Assembly: GCA_964370635.1 (NCBI GenBank)
Contig: CAYJJU010000025.1
Location: forward strand, 1-25,927
Direction of reading: 5' to 3'
Length of the DNA: 25,927 bases
Origin: SIG603 sp964370635
GTDB lineage: Bacteria > Bacillota > Clostridia > Oscillospirales > Acutalibacteraceae
Part shown: one piece after another, positions 1 to 8,147 of the stretch
Position numbering within the stretch: the first letter of the stretch is position 1
Layout: the number at the start of each line of letters is the position of its first letter
The notes under the pieces: model-generated
Databases searched by the model: none
What the model was told of the DNA's origin: nothing
What the model saw: only the letters and a program-made list of their open reading frames with translations
Made by a program: the position numbers and the translations under genes

Positions 1-155
1 CATTTGCAAGTATTTGTTCCTTGTCTTGCAGATTTTTGGACAGTCCGACAGCGTGCGCAAAAAAAGTAGGACTTTTTTGACACGCTGGGGGTCGATGCCA
101 ACATCGACCCGAAAATTTAGATTTCCTCTAAGTTTCGGTCTGATGTGGGCATCAG
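1..155. repeat. Mosaic of hairpin repeats (copy C of the repeat family)
   Basis: This non-coding stretch lies behind the histidine kinase gene and holds consecutive stem-loops. Positions 44-88 form an A/T-rich hairpin whose reverse complement closely matches 19067-19109, including the adjoining GACTGTC sequence, so this is an inverted, diverged copy of the element at 19067-19369. Positions 89-110 form a perfect stem GGGTCGATG/CATCGACCC with loop CCAA. Positions 109-137 form an imperfect stem starting CCGAAA and ending TTTCGG. Positions 140-155 form CTGATG/CATCAG. The copy runs off the left edge, so its full extent is unknown. The hairpins could also end kinase transcription. Positions 156-218 hold nothing else clear, except GCGACAGCCCC at about 199-209, which resembles one arm of the hairpin at 16194-16230. 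Confidence 0.7.
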
Positions 156-218
156 CCCCTACAAATACATTGTTGATTTTATGCAGTTTTACCTTAATGC
201 GACAGCCCCTTCATTTAA

Positions 219-1886
219 TTACCTTTTCATAAGCGGCAAAGACACTGTCACTGTTGTTCCTTTGCCGCAAACACTGTCTACATGGATTTTCCCGCCGTGA
301 AACTGCACGCAGTGTTTTACTATTGAAAGACCAAGACCTGTTCCGCCTGTTTGCTTTGAATGGCTTTTATCGACCCTGTAAAATCTTTCAAAAATTCTAT
401 CTTTTTCATTTTCTGCAATGCCTATACCCGTGTCTTTTACGCTTAAAACAGCCATCTCATTTTCTGTGCTCACGTTAACACTGACTATACCGCCCGGCAC
501 ATTGTATTTTATTGCATTATCACAAAGATTGTAAAGCATTTCGCCAAGCATTACGGAAACTCCATATACTGTTTGAGCCGTGCCTTCTACAAAAATGTTT
601 ACATCTGCCTTTTTTTGTGTATCTCTTAAGCTTTCTTCGACGCCTCTTGCAAGAGATAAAAGCTCGACAGGATCTTTTGGCATTTCGCTTCCCTCATCAA
701 TGCTTGAAAGCTTGATTATATCTTGAATAAGCATAATTAGCCTTTGCGCCTCATTGTATATTTTTGTAGAAAACAACCCCATATCCTCAGGCTTTACAAG
801 TCCGTTTTTCATGATTTCCGCATAGCCCGAAATTGATGTAAGCGGTGTTTTTAGTTCATGTGACACATTTGCCGAAAACTCTCGCCTTAAGGCTTCTCTG
901 TTTTGTTTTTCCGTTTCATCGACAATAATTACCACAGCGCCCGAAATTTCACCCGAGACAATAACAGGGTTTACAAAATATCTTAAATAAAGCTCGTCAC
1001 TGTTTTTATTAAACTCGCTTCTTTCACCTTTTAAAGATTTGCAAATTGACTGTTTGAATTTTTTCCCTTTGTTAAGTTCGTACACGCTTTTGCCTTTTGT
1101 TTGATTTTCGCCATATTCGCAGAATATCTTGGCTGCATTGTTACAGACCAGCACCTGCGCGTCTTTATCGACAATAATTAAGCCTTCATTAATATTTTCA
1201 ATAGTCGCAGAAAATTCTGTCTGTCTGATTTTAAGCTGCTCTATCCTCATTTTGATTTCTTTATTTTGATAGTCAAGCTTTTCTAAAAACGGTGACAACT
1301 CCTCATACACTTTGCCTTTTAGAGGATTGTTAAAGTCCAAATTGTTAATTGGGTCTAAAATGTACTTTGACTGCCTGTTTGCAACAATAATTGCAACAAC
1401 GGCTATCAGTGCACTTATTGCAATTATCCATGGCATTGCATTTATTATGGTTCTGTACATGCTACTTGTAGTATTTGATATGCGCATTATGCTTTCGTCG
1501 TTTAATTTTACCGCATAATAATGCATGTCTTCACTGTTTGTCTGGGAATATCGCACCGCCGCACCAGAGCCCGTTTGACTTGCTTCCTTGACCTCTTCCC
1601 TGTTTTGATGATTTTCCATACCTTCCACATCAAAAGAAGAGTCGTAAATCACTGTTCCGTCGGTCAAAATCAAGGTAATTCTGCCTCCAACATCGCTGTC
1701 AAGCGAATGTAAATAGTCCTCTCCGCCAAGTTCGTAACCCGTTTTTAAATATTCAAGCTCCGCCTTCATCTGCTCCTTTAAAAGCTCCACGCTGTCGCTG
1801 TACATTAAAAAAGCAATTAAAAAAACCGTGATTAACGAAATAATAAAACTTGTAAAAAATATGCTTCCAAAAATTCTGCGTTTCAT
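219..1886 (-). CDS. phoR: PhoR-type sensor histidine kinase
   Basis: A membrane sensor kinase of 555 residues that should phosphorylate the response regulator encoded just upstream. There is a TM segment at about residues 9-28, an extracytoplasmic sensor region (about 30-150), a second TM at about 152-170, a PAS-like domain (about 220-325), and a HisKA domain with the H-box VSHELKTPL (His343). An HATPase domain follows, with N-box NLCDNAIKYN, DTGIGI and GGTGLGLSI. All catalytic motifs are intact. The ATG shares one base with the regulator stop (TGATG) and has GGTGG upstream; a TTG one codon earlier is possible. The order TM-sensor-TM-PAS-kinase and the partner's type fit the PhoR/WalK group. 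The PhoR name is by architecture and gene order, and the true signal is not shown. Confidence 0.9.
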   Translation of the reverse strand: MKRRIFGSIFFTSFIISLITVFLIAFLMYSDSVELLKEQMKAELEYLKTGYELGGEDYLHSLDSDVGGRITLILTDGTVIYDSSFDVEGMENHQNREEVKEASQTGSGAAVRYSQTNSEDMHYYAVKLNDESIMRISNTTSSMYRTIINAMPWIIAISALIAVVAIIVANRQSKYILDPINNLDFNNPLKGKVYEELSPFLEKLDYQNKEIKMRIEQLKIRQTEFSATIENINEGLIIVDKDAQVLVCNNAAKIFCEYGENQTKGKSVYELNKGKKFKQSICKSLKGERSEFNKNSDELYLRYFVNPVIVSGEISGAVVIIVDETEKQNREALRREFSANVSHELKTPLTSISGYAEIMKNGLVKPEDMGLFSTKIYNEAQRLIMLIQDIIKLSSIDEGSEMPKDPVELLSLARGVEESLRDTQKKADVNIFVEGTAQTVYGVSVMLGEMLYNLCDNAIKYNVPGGIVSVNVSTENEMAVLSVKDTGIGIAENEKDRIFERFYRVDKSHSKQTGGTGLGLSIVKHCVQFHGGKIHVDSVCGKGTTVTVSLPLMKR

Positions 1887-2569
1887 CAAATTCCACCCAT
1901 CCTATAGCCAATTCCACGCACGGTTTCCACAAGCTCTCCCGCAGTCCCAAGTTTTGAGCGCAAAGTTCTTACATGAACATCGACGGTTCTTGTTTCCCCG
2001 TCAAAGTCATAACCCCAAATATTTTCAAGTATTCTATCACGACTTAAAACGACACCCTTATTCTCGATAAGAAGCTTTAATAATTCAAACTCTTTTAAGG
2101 TGAGTGCCACTTGCTTTTCATCAACAAACACGGCATATTTTTCTGCCTGCATGACTAAATTTTTAATCTCATACACAGCACTTGTAGGCTCTTTTACGCT
2201 CCTTCTTAGCACTGCCTTTACACGGCTGATTAGCTCCATCATTCCAAAAGGTTTTGAAATATAATCATCTGCTCCCATATCAAGCCCTATAACTCTGTCA
2301 TACTCTGTGCCCTTTGCAGTAAGCATAATTACAGGAATATTTTTATAGGCAGATGAAGCCCTAATTTTTTTTAGTATTTCAAGTCCGCTTTCATCGGGAA
2401 GCATTATATCAAGCAAAATTAAGTCCGGTATACTTTGCCCTATCTTCTCCCAAAAGCTTTTTGTGTCTCCAAAGCCTGTCGCCTTATAGCCAGAGCTTTG
2501 CATGGTATATACTACCAATTCTCTTATGCTATTATCGTCTTCCACCAAATATATTTCTTTCCCACTCAC
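1886..2569 (-). CDS. phoP: PhoB/PhoP-type (OmpR family) response regulator
   Basis: A DNA-binding response regulator of 227 residues. The receiver domain (about 1-120) has the acidic pair in LVEDD, phospho-acceptor Asp54 in LLDIMLPDESG, switch Thr84 in MLTAKG and Lys106 in SKPF. A winged-helix Trans_reg_C domain (about 128-225) follows, with the usual TLKEFELL and TVDVHVRTLRSKLG segments and a final VRGIGYRMG. The first in-frame ATG (2573-2575) lies only 2 nt after AGGAGG (2578-2583), whereas the GTG at 2567-2569 is 8 nt away, so GTG is the likelier start. It is cotranscribed with the kinase, overlapping by one base. Two TTTACA direct repeats upstream suggest autoregulation or control of the divergent glycan and envelope genes. 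The family is certain; PhoP rather than a sister group is inferred. Confidence 0.9.
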   Translation of the reverse strand: MSGKEIYLVEDDNSIRELVVYTMQSSGYKATGFGDTKSFWEKIGQSIPDLILLDIMLPDESGLEILKKIRASSAYKNIPVIMLTAKGTEYDRVIGLDMGADDYISKPFGMMELISRVKAVLRRSVKEPTSAVYEIKNLVMQAEKYAVFVDEKQVALTLKEFELLKLLIENKGVVLSRDRILENIWGYDFDGETRTVDVHVRTLRSKLGTAGELVETVRGIGYRMGGI

Positions 2570-2632
2570 GGCCATTACCTCCTAATTTTTTATTATTTTA
2601 TTACATTATTGTAAAAGCACTTACTTAATCTA

Positions 2633-2649
2633 TGTAAAATCTATGTAAA
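2633..2649 (-). promoter_or_regulatory. Candidate Pho box: two TTTACA repeats 11 bp apart
   Basis: On the minus strand this reads TTTACATAGATTTTACA, two identical hexamers separated by 5 bp. Known PhoP sites of Bacillus are TT(A/C/T)ACA repeats with 4-6 bp between them, and PhoB family proteins bind 11-bp direct repeats. On the plus strand the same bases form a direct repeat of CTATGTAAAAT. It lies between phoP and the divergent GH2 gene. The best minus-strand promoter lies upstream of it, so a bound regulator there would repress phoP; it would sit about 95 bp upstream of the GH2 transcription start. A TTAACGTTAA palindrome lies next to it at 2660-2669. Confidence 0.5.
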
Positions 2650-2671
2650 ATTTTAATTCTTAACGTTAAAT

Positions 2672-2700
2672 ATTATATCAATTTATTATAATTATTGCAA
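2672..2700 (-). promoter_or_regulatory. Candidate sigma-A promoter for phoPR
   Basis: On the minus strand TTGCAA (2695-2700) and TATAAT (2672-2677) are 17 bp apart, with TGA just before the -10 box (extended -10). This would leave a leader of roughly 95 nt before the GTG start, containing the TTTACA repeats. A second, weaker option is TACAAT at 2608-2613, which would place the repeats upstream of the promoter and fit activation. Confidence 0.5.
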
Positions 2701-2708
2701 GGAATTAC

Positions 2709-2737
2709 TTGAAAATTTTACTATATGATGTTATAGT
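2709..2737 (+). promoter_or_regulatory. Sigma-A promoter for the GH2 gene
   Basis: TTGAAA (2709-2714), a 17-bp spacer, then TATAGT (2732-2737) preceded by TGT, an extended -10. It lies about 38 bp before the start codon at 2775. Confidence 0.6.
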
Positions 2738-2774
2738 TTTATTAAACTTTAGAAAATAAAAGGGAGTGAAATTT

Positions 2775-4523
2775 ATGACCTATAATAAAAATTATCCAAG
2801 ACCACAATTTGTAAGGGAAAATTTTTGCTTACTAGACGGAATGTGGGACTTTAGTTTTGACGACGAAAATGTTGGCGAGACTAAAAAATTTTACGAAGGC
2901 TTTGAAAAACAGCACGACATATGCGTTCCTTTTTCTTATGAAACTAAACTAAGCGGCATAGAAGACGAGAGTGTTCATAACTATGTTTGGTATCATAAAA
3001 GTATTGAAATTGATAAAAAGTGGAGTGAAAACTGCACTTTGCTGCATTTTGAAGGCAGCGATTACCGCACAAAGTTATGGATTAACGGAAAATTCATTGG
3101 AGAGCATTTTGGCGGATACGCCCGTTTTAGTTTTGACATAAGCAAAAGTTTAAAACTTGGCAAAAACGACATTACGGTGAAAATTGAAGACAGTCTATGC
3201 CGTGAGCAAGCACGAGGAAAACAGCGATTTAAAGACGAAAATTTTGCGTGTTGGTATGTACAGACCACGGGCATTTGGAAATCTGTTTGGCTTGAAAACG
3301 TAAACCACGCACATATAGACAATGTTAAAATTACGCCGATTATAGGAGAAAACTCTGTTTTAGTGGAAGGCGATGCGACAAATGCGGATAACTGCGAACT
3401 TGATATAAATATTACATTTAAGAACGCTCCAATTACAAACAGCAAAGTTTTGCTAAACGGTGCACATTTTTCTGCAAAAATTAATATTTCAAGCAACACA
3501 CTGCCTTGGCAAGTAGAGCTTTGGTCGCCACAAAACCCTGCCCTTTACGATGTCGAATTTACTCTGCAGTGTGACAAAAAAGCACTAGACTGTGTTAAAT
3601 CTTACTTTGGCATGAGAGAAATCAAGACCGAGGGTCAGCAAATACTTTTAAACGGAAGACCCTTATACCAGCGCCTTATTTTAGACCAAGGATACTGGGA
3701 GGAGTCTCACCTTACGCCGCCTAGCGACGAGGCAATGATAGAAGACATTGAAAAAATCTTTGCCATGGGCTATAACGGGCTTAGAAAGCACCAAAAGACC
3801 GAGGACGAAAGATTTTTATACCACTGCGACCAAAAAGGCATGCTCGTATGGTGTGAAATGCCTTCACATTATGTTTTTTCCGACAAGGCAATGGATAATT
3901 TTAGCAAAGAATGGTTTGAAATTGTAAGGCAAAACTACAATCACCCCTCCATCATAACTTGGGTGCCGTTTAACGAGAGCTGGGGCGTGCCTAATATAAA
4001 GACAAGTTTTAAAGAGCAACAATTTAACCTTGCAATTTATCACCTAACAAAAGCCTACGACTCCATGCGACCTGTAGTTTCTAACGACGGTTGGGAGCAC
4101 TGCATGACAGACATTGTCACCCTGCACGATTATGAGTCTGACGGGGAGTGTTTTTATAATCACTATAAAGACGAAGAAGCCATACTCTCCTCTAAAAAAT
4201 ATCACAACAAGGCAAACCCTGCCTTTGCAAACGGCTATTTTTATAACGGACAACCTGTCATAATCAGCGAATTTGGCGGAACGGCGTTCACGGGTGATGA
4301 CTCAGGCTGGGGATACGGCGACAAGGTACGGTCAAAGGAGGACTTTATAAAACGTTTTGACGGCCTAACCACAGCCGTTAAAAAACTTGATTATGTATGC
4401 GGTTATTGCTACACACAAGTGACCGACATTCAACAAGAAGTAAACGGACTCATGGATATAAAAAGAAATTTCAAAGTCGACCCAAAAGTCCTCTATGAAA
4501 TAAACACAAAAAAAGTTAAATAA
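2775..4523 (+). CDS. Glycoside hydrolase family 2 protein
   Basis: A 582-residue GH2 enzyme of the beta-galactosidase/beta-glucuronidase type with no signal peptide, so probably intracellular and acting on imported oligosaccharides. The domains are an N-terminal jelly-roll sugar-binding domain (about 10-180, with LDGMWDFSFD and RTKLWINGKFIGEHFGGYA), a short Ig-like domain (about 180-285) and a TIM barrel from about 290. The acid/base is in WVPFNESWG (Asn400-Glu401) and the nucleophile in VIISEFGG (Glu499), both present. The linker to the barrel, with GYNGLRKHQK and LVWCEMPS, is typical of the family. ATG 2775 is preferred over the in-frame GTG at 2766 because AGGGAG at 2761-2766 is well spaced from it. 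The substrate cannot be read from sequence. No terminator is seen before the next gene. Confidence 0.9.
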   Translation: MTYNKNYPRPQFVRENFCLLDGMWDFSFDDENVGETKKFYEGFEKQHDICVPFSYETKLSGIEDESVHNYVWYHKSIEIDKKWSENCTLLHFEGSDYRTKLWINGKFIGEHFGGYARFSFDISKSLKLGKNDITVKIEDSLCREQARGKQRFKDENFACWYVQTTGIWKSVWLENVNHAHIDNVKITPIIGENSVLVEGDATNADNCELDINITFKNAPITNSKVLLNGAHFSAKINISSNTLPWQVELWSPQNPALYDVEFTLQCDKKALDCVKSYFGMREIKTEGQQILLNGRPLYQRLILDQGYWEESHLTPPSDEAMIEDIEKIFAMGYNGLRKHQKTEDERFLYHCDQKGMLVWCEMPSHYVFSDKAMDNFSKEWFEIVRQNYNHPSIITWVPFNESWGVPNIKTSFKEQQFNLAIYHLTKAYDSMRPVVSNDGWEHCMTDIVTLHDYESDGECFYNHYKDEEAILSSKKYHNKANPAFANGYFYNGQPVIISEFGGTAFTGDDSGWGYGDKVRSKEDFIKRFDGLTTAVKKLDYVCGYCYTQVTDIQQEVNGLMDIKRNFKVDPKVLYEINTKKVK

Positions 4524-4547
4524 AATACACATACCCTCAGATTTATC

Positions 4548-4575
4548 TTGTAAATTCGACAATTAATGTTATAAT
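4548..4575 (+). promoter_or_regulatory. Candidate promoter for the LtaS-like gene
   Basis: TTGTAA (4548-4553), a 16-bp spacer and a perfect TATAAT (4570-4575) with an extended TGT before it. The -10 box sits between the inverted hexamers TCGACA (4556-4561) and TGTCGA (4586-4591), which could be an operator or chance. Confidence 0.5.
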
Positions 4576-4618
4576 AATATTTATATGTCGAAAAAGATAA
4601 AAATTGGGGGTATTTTGT

Positions 4619-6628
4619 TTGAAACATCTTTATATAAAGCCAAATCAGCTTAGCTCAACTTATTTTGTGTATTTATTTATGCTAAGCTATTCATTATTTT
4701 CCGAAATAATATTTTCACTGAGCATAAATGCAGGGTTTAGCGTTTATAAATTTCTATTTTCCTTTAGCATAGGCCTATTTTTGCTTTTTATTGGAGCAAT
4801 AATACCCAATAAAAAGCTAGCCTTTGTGCTTCAATCTGTCTTTTCGGTGATTTTTAATATAATATATATTTCACAGCTTATATATTACACTATTTTTGGC
4901 ACTCCGTATTTTATTGCGTCCTTAGGTGGCGCCGGAGATGCTTTTGAATTTGTAGACGTTGCAATAAATGCACTGGGCACGCACTGGTGGGCATATATTC
5001 TAATGCTTTTGCAAATTGTAGTTTTATTTACACTTTATCGTGTGCAATTTTTAAAAGTAAGCTTTGAGCGCATACATAAAATAGTCGTGTCTAGCGTTTT
5101 TGCTCTATTTGCCATACTCAGCATAGTCATTCCGAGCTTTTTCACAAGCGGCCTAAACAGCCCTCGATACCTATTATTTAACGAATTTGTACCGCTTAGC
5201 AGCATGGAAACTTTTGGTATGCCTGTATGCATGGCGCTTGATGTTAAATATTCTGTTTTTGGCGCACAAGAATTTTCGGGCGACACGCAGGTAAACATTC
5301 TCACTTCAGAATCTGAACCCGAAGAAGATGGCAATGCAGAACCCACACCTACCCCATCGCCCACAGCTGTGCCAAGCGCAACGCCTGAGCCTGTGGTTTA
5401 TGAGGAGCAAGTCCTAGATTTAGACTTTACCATGGAAGAAAGCGACAGCACCTATCTTGCCATGAACGAATTTTTCTCTCAAAGAGAGCCTAGCCTTGAA
5501 AACGAATACACCGGAATGTTTGAGGGCAAAAACCTCATTTTAATCACCGCAGAAGCCTTCACACCGTATTTTATAGACGAAGAGCTCACTCCTACCCTAT
5601 ACAAAATGCAGACAGAGGGTTTTAATTTTACAAATTTCTACACGCCTATCTGGGGTGTGAGCACATCTGACGGCGAATACGTAGCAACCACGGGCTTGCT
5701 TCCAAAAAGCGGAGTATGGAGCTATACGAGAGTTGCCGAAAACTACATGCCATTTGCATTTGGCAACCAGTTTAACTCTCTAGGCTATGAAAGCTATGCA
5801 TTCCACAACCACAGTTATTCATATTATAACAGGGATAAATCTTACCCCACCATGGGTTATGACTTTTACGCAAAAGGGCACGGACTGGAAATCACAGACC
5901 AGTGGCCGGAGTCCGACATAGAGCTCATCACGCAGTCCACCCCATATTTTATGGACGCCGAAAGCTTTAGTGTATATTACATGACAGTAAGCGGACATTT
6001 AGAATACAATTTTATGGGCAACATGATGGCATACAAAAACATGGAGGCCACCTCAGATTTAGACTATTCCGAGGTGGTAAGGGCCTATATTTCCTGTAAT
6101 TTAGAGCTTGAATATGCGATGACAGAGCTTTTAGCACAACTTGAAGCCGCAGGCAAACTTGAAGACACAGTAATCGCCCTAAGCAGCGACCACTACCCTT
6201 ATGGGCTTAGCGATGAAGAGTATGCAGAGCTTCGTGGAGTAGAGTCTTTAGAAAAAACTTTTGAATTTTACGAAAACGCCTTTTTACTTTGGAATAGCGA
6301 AATGGAAGAAGCCATCACTGTAGATAAATATGCATCAAGCCTTGACATTGCGCCTACCCTATCAAATTTATTTAATCTAGAGTATGACTCAAGACTCTTT
6401 ATGGGTCATGATATTTTATCAGACAGCCCCGCCCTTGTCGTTTTTGCCGATAGAAGCTATATAACGGATAAATACATGTACAACGCAAATACAAGTGAAG
6501 CGACACTTTTTGAGGGTCAAACGGTAAGCGCCGAAGAAGTGAGCGAAATGTCTGAATACGTGTCCCAGCTATTTTTAAACTCTGCAAGAATTTTAGACAT
6601 GGATTATTATGATTATTTATTAAATTAA
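4619..6628 (+). CDS. LtaS-like sulfatase-fold membrane transferase
   Basis: A 669-residue polytopic protein of the lipoteichoic acid synthase (phosphoglycerol transferase) family. About five TM segments fill residues 15-180. A Pro/Thr-rich acidic linker (about 230-265) leads to an extracellular sulfatase-fold domain (about 300-640). The metal and nucleophile positions are visible: Glu312 in ITAEAF, Thr349 in GVSTSDGEY (the LtaS catalytic Thr context), His460 in TVSGHLEYN, and Asp524-His525 in SSDHYPYG. These enzymes move glycerol phosphate, from phosphatidylglycerol in LtaS, onto an envelope glycolipid or polymer. TTG 4619 is chosen because GGGGG at 4606-4610 is 8 nt upstream; a TTG at 4604 lies inside that site. 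It is followed after 17 bp by the sulfatase, probably as one transcript. The exact product, lipoteichoic acid or another glycerophosphate decoration, is not known. Confidence 0.87.
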   Translation: MKHLYIKPNQLSSTYFVYLFMLSYSLFSEIIFSLSINAGFSVYKFLFSFSIGLFLLFIGAIIPNKKLAFVLQSVFSVIFNIIYISQLIYYTIFGTPYFIASLGGAGDAFEFVDVAINALGTHWWAYILMLLQIVVLFTLYRVQFLKVSFERIHKIVVSSVFALFAILSIVIPSFFTSGLNSPRYLLFNEFVPLSSMETFGMPVCMALDVKYSVFGAQEFSGDTQVNILTSESEPEEDGNAEPTPTPSPTAVPSATPEPVVYEEQVLDLDFTMEESDSTYLAMNEFFSQREPSLENEYTGMFEGKNLILITAEAFTPYFIDEELTPTLYKMQTEGFNFTNFYTPIWGVSTSDGEYVATTGLLPKSGVWSYTRVAENYMPFAFGNQFNSLGYESYAFHNHSYSYYNRDKSYPTMGYDFYAKGHGLEITDQWPESDIELITQSTPYFMDAESFSVYYMTVSGHLEYNFMGNMMAYKNMEATSDLDYSEVVRAYISCNLELEYAMTELLAQLEAAGKLEDTVIALSSDHYPYGLSDEEYAELRGVESLEKTFEFYENAFLLWNSEMEEAITVDKYASSLDIAPTLSNLFNLEYDSRLFMGHDILSDSPALVVFADRSYITDKYMYNANTSEATLFEGQTVSAEEVSEMSEYVSQLFLNSARILDMDYYDYLLN

Positions 6629-6645
6629 TTTAGGAGGTATTACAG

Positions 6646-7968
6646 ATGAATACGCCAAATATCGTTTTTTACTTTGCCGACCAACAGCGTTGGGACACCT
6701 TAGGCTGTTACGGACAAAAACTTGATGTTACGCCAAACCTTGACAAGCTAGCAAAAGACGGCACTTTATTTTTAAACGCTTATACCTGCCAACCTGTTTG
6801 CGGTCCTGCAAGGGCTACTCTTCAAACAGGAAAGTACGCCACCGAGGTAGACTGCCATATAAACGGAAAGGCACTACCTTTAAATGTCAAAACCATAGCG
6901 AATTATTTCGATGAAAACGGCTATGAAACCGCTTATGTCGGAAAATGGCATTTGGCATCAGACGACGAAAAAGGCATAGACCATTTAATCACAGCAATAC
7001 CAAAAGAAAGACGTGGCGGATACACTAGCTATTGGATGGCGGCAGATGTGCTGGAATTCACTTCACACGGTTATGACGGCTTTGTTTTTGACAAAGACAA
7101 CAAAAAGCATGAGTTCATAGGCTACAGGGCAGATTGTATAAATAATTACGCAATAAATTATTTGCAAAACAGAAATAAAGAAAAACCCTTCTTCATGTAT
7201 ATAAGCCAAATAGAGCCACATCATCAAAACGACAGAATGTTATATGAAGGCCCCGACGGCAGTAAAGAAAAATTCAAAAACTATGAAGTTCCGGGCGATT
7301 TAGTGGGAACTGGCGGCGACTGGAAAGTAAATTACCCCGACTATTTAGGCCAGTGCAACAGCTTAGATTACAATGTAGGAAAGCTTGTCGACACCCTCAA
7401 AGACCAGGGTGTTTGGGACAACACTATACTGATTTACACCTCTGACCACGGCTCGCATTTTTGCACAAGAAACGCCGAGTATAAGCGCTCTTGCCACGAC
7501 GGATGCACCCATATCCCCATGATAATAACAGGCCCCGGCTTTAATGGCGGCAATAAAATAAATGAGCTAGTAAGCCTTATCGACCTTCCTACTACCCTCT
7601 TAGACTGTATAGGCCTTGAAAAACCTGATGATTTTAAAGGAAATTCGCTAAAAAAACTTGTGAACGGTCAAATAAAAGGCTGGAATAAGGAAGTTTTCAT
7701 GCAAATTAGCGAAAGTCAAGTAGGCAGAGCAATACGCACTGACAAATGGAAATATTCGGTAAGGGCCGACGCCGACCCAATAAAGGACAGTGGCTGTGAC
7801 ACATATTATGAGGACTATCTTTACGACTTAGAAAATGACCCTCACGAGAAAGACAACTTGGTGTCTGACAGCTCTTTTAAAGAAATTAGAGCAAAACTCG
7901 CTAAGACTCTTGTTAAACGAATGCTAGAAGCAGGCGAAAACGCCCCAAAAATTTTAGCTAAACCTTAA
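6646..7968 (+). CDS. Cysteine-type arylsulfatase-family sulfatase
   Basis: A 440-residue sulfatase that should hydrolyse sulfate esters, probably on a glycan. The maturation motif CGPAR (Cys52, C-x-P-x-R) is intact; Cys becomes formylglycine, in anaerobes through the radical-SAM enzyme anSME, which is not encoded here. Other expected residues are Asp12 in ADQQRWD, Lys100/His102 in GKWHL, His192/193 in EPHHQ, Asp267-His268 in TSDHGS and Lys280. There is no signal peptide, so it acts inside the cell unless exported in another way. AGGAGG at 6632-6637 fixes the ATG. The GH2 enzyme two genes upstream suggests stepwise breakdown of a sulfated glycan such as mucin or a glycosaminoglycan. A phosphonate or phosphodiesterase activity is possible in this superfamily but less likely given the Cys motif. 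Confidence 0.9.
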   Translation: MNTPNIVFYFADQQRWDTLGCYGQKLDVTPNLDKLAKDGTLFLNAYTCQPVCGPARATLQTGKYATEVDCHINGKALPLNVKTIANYFDENGYETAYVGKWHLASDDEKGIDHLITAIPKERRGGYTSYWMAADVLEFTSHGYDGFVFDKDNKKHEFIGYRADCINNYAINYLQNRNKEKPFFMYISQIEPHHQNDRMLYEGPDGSKEKFKNYEVPGDLVGTGGDWKVNYPDYLGQCNSLDYNVGKLVDTLKDQGVWDNTILIYTSDHGSHFCTRNAEYKRSCHDGCTHIPMIITGPGFNGGNKINELVSLIDLPTTLLDCIGLEKPDDFKGNSLKKLVNGQIKGWNKEVFMQISESQVGRAIRTDKWKYSVRADADPIKDSGCDTYYEDYLYDLENDPHEKDNLVSDSSFKEIRAKLAKTLVKRMLEAGENAPKILAKP

Positions 7969-7980
7969 AATTAACATTTT

Positions 7981-8026
7981 AAACCCGATGCCTATAGTAT
8001 TTTTTATTTGGTATCGGGTTTTATAT
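7981..8026 (+). terminator. Rho-independent terminator after the sulfatase
   Basis: Stem AACCCGATGCC (7982-7992) pairs with GGTATCGGGTT (8010-8020) with one G-U pair, followed by a short T-rich tail. It separates the GH2/LtaS/sulfatase run from the ddl operon. Confidence 0.75.
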
Positions 8027-8055
8027 TCCTATATCTTAATTTTTTTGCATAATTA

Positions 8056-8084
8056 TTGAATAGTAATTAAATTTATGATATACT
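8056..8084 (+). promoter_or_regulatory. Sigma-A promoter of the ddl operon
   Basis: TTGAAT (8056-8061), a 17-bp spacer and TATACT (8079-8084) with an extended TGA. The leader to the ATG at 8148 is about 57 nt and shows no clear riboswitch or attenuator. Confidence 0.65.
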
Positions 8085-8147
8085 TATTGTAATTGACCTA
8101 AATTTGATATTAATAATAATTATTTTACCGAAAGGAATGGATTTATT

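Noticed and set aside
3062..3499. 145-codon minus-strand open frame inside the GH2 gene
   Set aside because: Antisense shadow of a well-supported enzyme gene; composition is low-complexity Ser/Phe without domain motifs.
5035..5364. Long minus-strand open frame (109 codons) inside the LtaS-like gene
   Set aside because: It is antisense to a clear coding region, has no ribosome site and no recognisable protein features.
8085..8147. Riboswitch or T-box ahead of ddl or argS
   Set aside because: The ddl leader is short and AT-rich with no conserved motif, and argS starts only 12 bp after the previous gene.
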